The notes under the pieces were generated by a model, which did not search any database, had not been told where the DNA came from, and saw only the letters and a program-made list of their open reading frames with translations. A stretch of DNA of 8,013 nt from Gemmatimonadota bacterium (GTDB taxonomy: Bacteria; Latescibacterota; UBA2968), in the NCBI GenBank assembly GCA_002714465.1, contig PAXL01000056.1:149226-157238 (forward strand). The letters run 5' to 3'. Position numbers and translations under genes: made by a program. Below, piece by piece: positions 7,916 through 8,013 of the stretch; position 1 is the stretch's first letter, and each line of letters opens with the position of its first letter.

Positions 7916-7933
7916 GGCAAAAACTGGCAAAAA
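7916..7933. repeat. Two GGCAAAAA direct repeats, 10-base period
   Basis: GGCAAAAA occurs at 7916-7923 and again at 7926-7933 on the plus strand (TTTTTGCC twice on the minus strand). Copies exactly 10 bases apart lie on the same face of the helix, which suits a protein-binding site or a bent A-tract. They sit between the putative -10 box and the leader hairpin. With only two short copies in AT-rich intergenic DNA, chance cannot be excluded. Confidence 0.35.
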
Positions 7934-7945
7934 TTAGTTCCGGTT

Positions 7946-7972
7946 AATATACCCTCTTATGGACAGCCCCAA
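7946..7972 (-). promoter_or_regulatory. Possible promoter of the guaA unit
   Basis: On the minus strand TATATT (7951-7946) matches the sigma-70 -10 consensus at five of six positions. The best upstream partner is TTGGGG (7972-7967) with a short 15-base spacer, so the -35 match is poor. Transcription would start near 7939 and give a leader of about 100 bases containing the GGCAAAAA repeats and the hairpin. If the host uses a Bacteroidota-type sigma factor, the consensus would differ; no exact TAnnTTTG box is present, although CTAATTTTTGCC nearby is one base off. Confidence 0.28.
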
Positions 7973-8013
7973 TTGACTGAATCCGCTGAAGTCAGAGATG
8001 AAGCCAGCAGAAA

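Noticed and set aside
7957..8013. Minus-strand frame open from the right edge to a TAA (ends ADSVNWGCP)
   Set aside because: Eighteen codons with no recognisable family; a second minus frame is also open here. It could be the 3' end of an upstream gene, but this cannot be decided from so few codons.
7998..8013. Plus-strand ATG at 7998 (MKPAE) as the start of a divergent gene
   Set aside because: Only five codons are visible, the upstream AGAG is a weak ribosome site, and the TTGACT at 7973 has no good -10 partner, so a gene cannot be supported.
1..8013. CRISPR array, insertion sequence, tRNA or rRNA gene
   Set aside because: No regularly spaced direct repeats with spacers, no transposase or terminal inverted repeats and no RNA gene signatures were seen; nearly the whole window is protein coding.

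Overview
The window is almost entirely coding, and every supported gene lies on the minus strand. Reading from the right edge leftwards, it holds a short intergenic leader (about 7839-8013), guaA for GMP synthase (6039-7838), a 649-residue secreted multidomain protein (4077-6026), and a very large secreted protein of at least 1355 residues (1-4067) that runs off the left edge. The gaps between genes are 12 and 9 bases, so the three genes look like one transcription unit read from the leader upstream of guaA. The many open frames on the plus strand and in other minus frames are shadows of these genes.

The organism is probably a bacterium of the FCB superphylum or a neighbouring candidate phylum (Latescibacteria, Zixibacteria, Eisenbacteria or KSB1 type). 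This is inferred from protein style: dockerin-type EF-hand pairs used outside an obvious cellulosome, cohesin-like, ASH, cadherin-like and fibronectin III modules in exported proteins, and a C-terminal FlgD-Ig/type IX-sorting-like module with an NPFNP motif. Weak or absent Shine-Dalgarno sequences before the two secreted-protein genes fit the same group. The exact phylum cannot be fixed from this sequence alone.

GuaA is a housekeeping enzyme of purine synthesis, but it has the long form: its C-terminal dimerisation region appears duplicated, as in eukaryotic GMP synthetases. The two downstream proteins carry signal peptides and are probably extracellular or surface structural/adhesive proteins. 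The large one joins a six-repeat Asp-box (sortilin/BNR-like) propeller to a seven-repeat FG-GAP/VCBS calcium-binding propeller. It continues with a fibronectin III domain, a cohesin-like domain, a carboxypeptidase-regulatory-like domain, a dockerin pair, a second cohesin-like domain and the C-terminal sorting-like module. The smaller one ends exactly in a dockerin pair and has its own cohesin-like domain, so the two could bind each other, although no partner is proven.

The leader holds a possible promoter, two GGCAAAAA copies one helical turn apart, a strong GC-rich hairpin followed by T-rich sequence, and a G-rich ribosome-binding site directly before the guaA ATG. The hairpin could be an attenuator for the unit or the terminator of a gene beyond the right edge.
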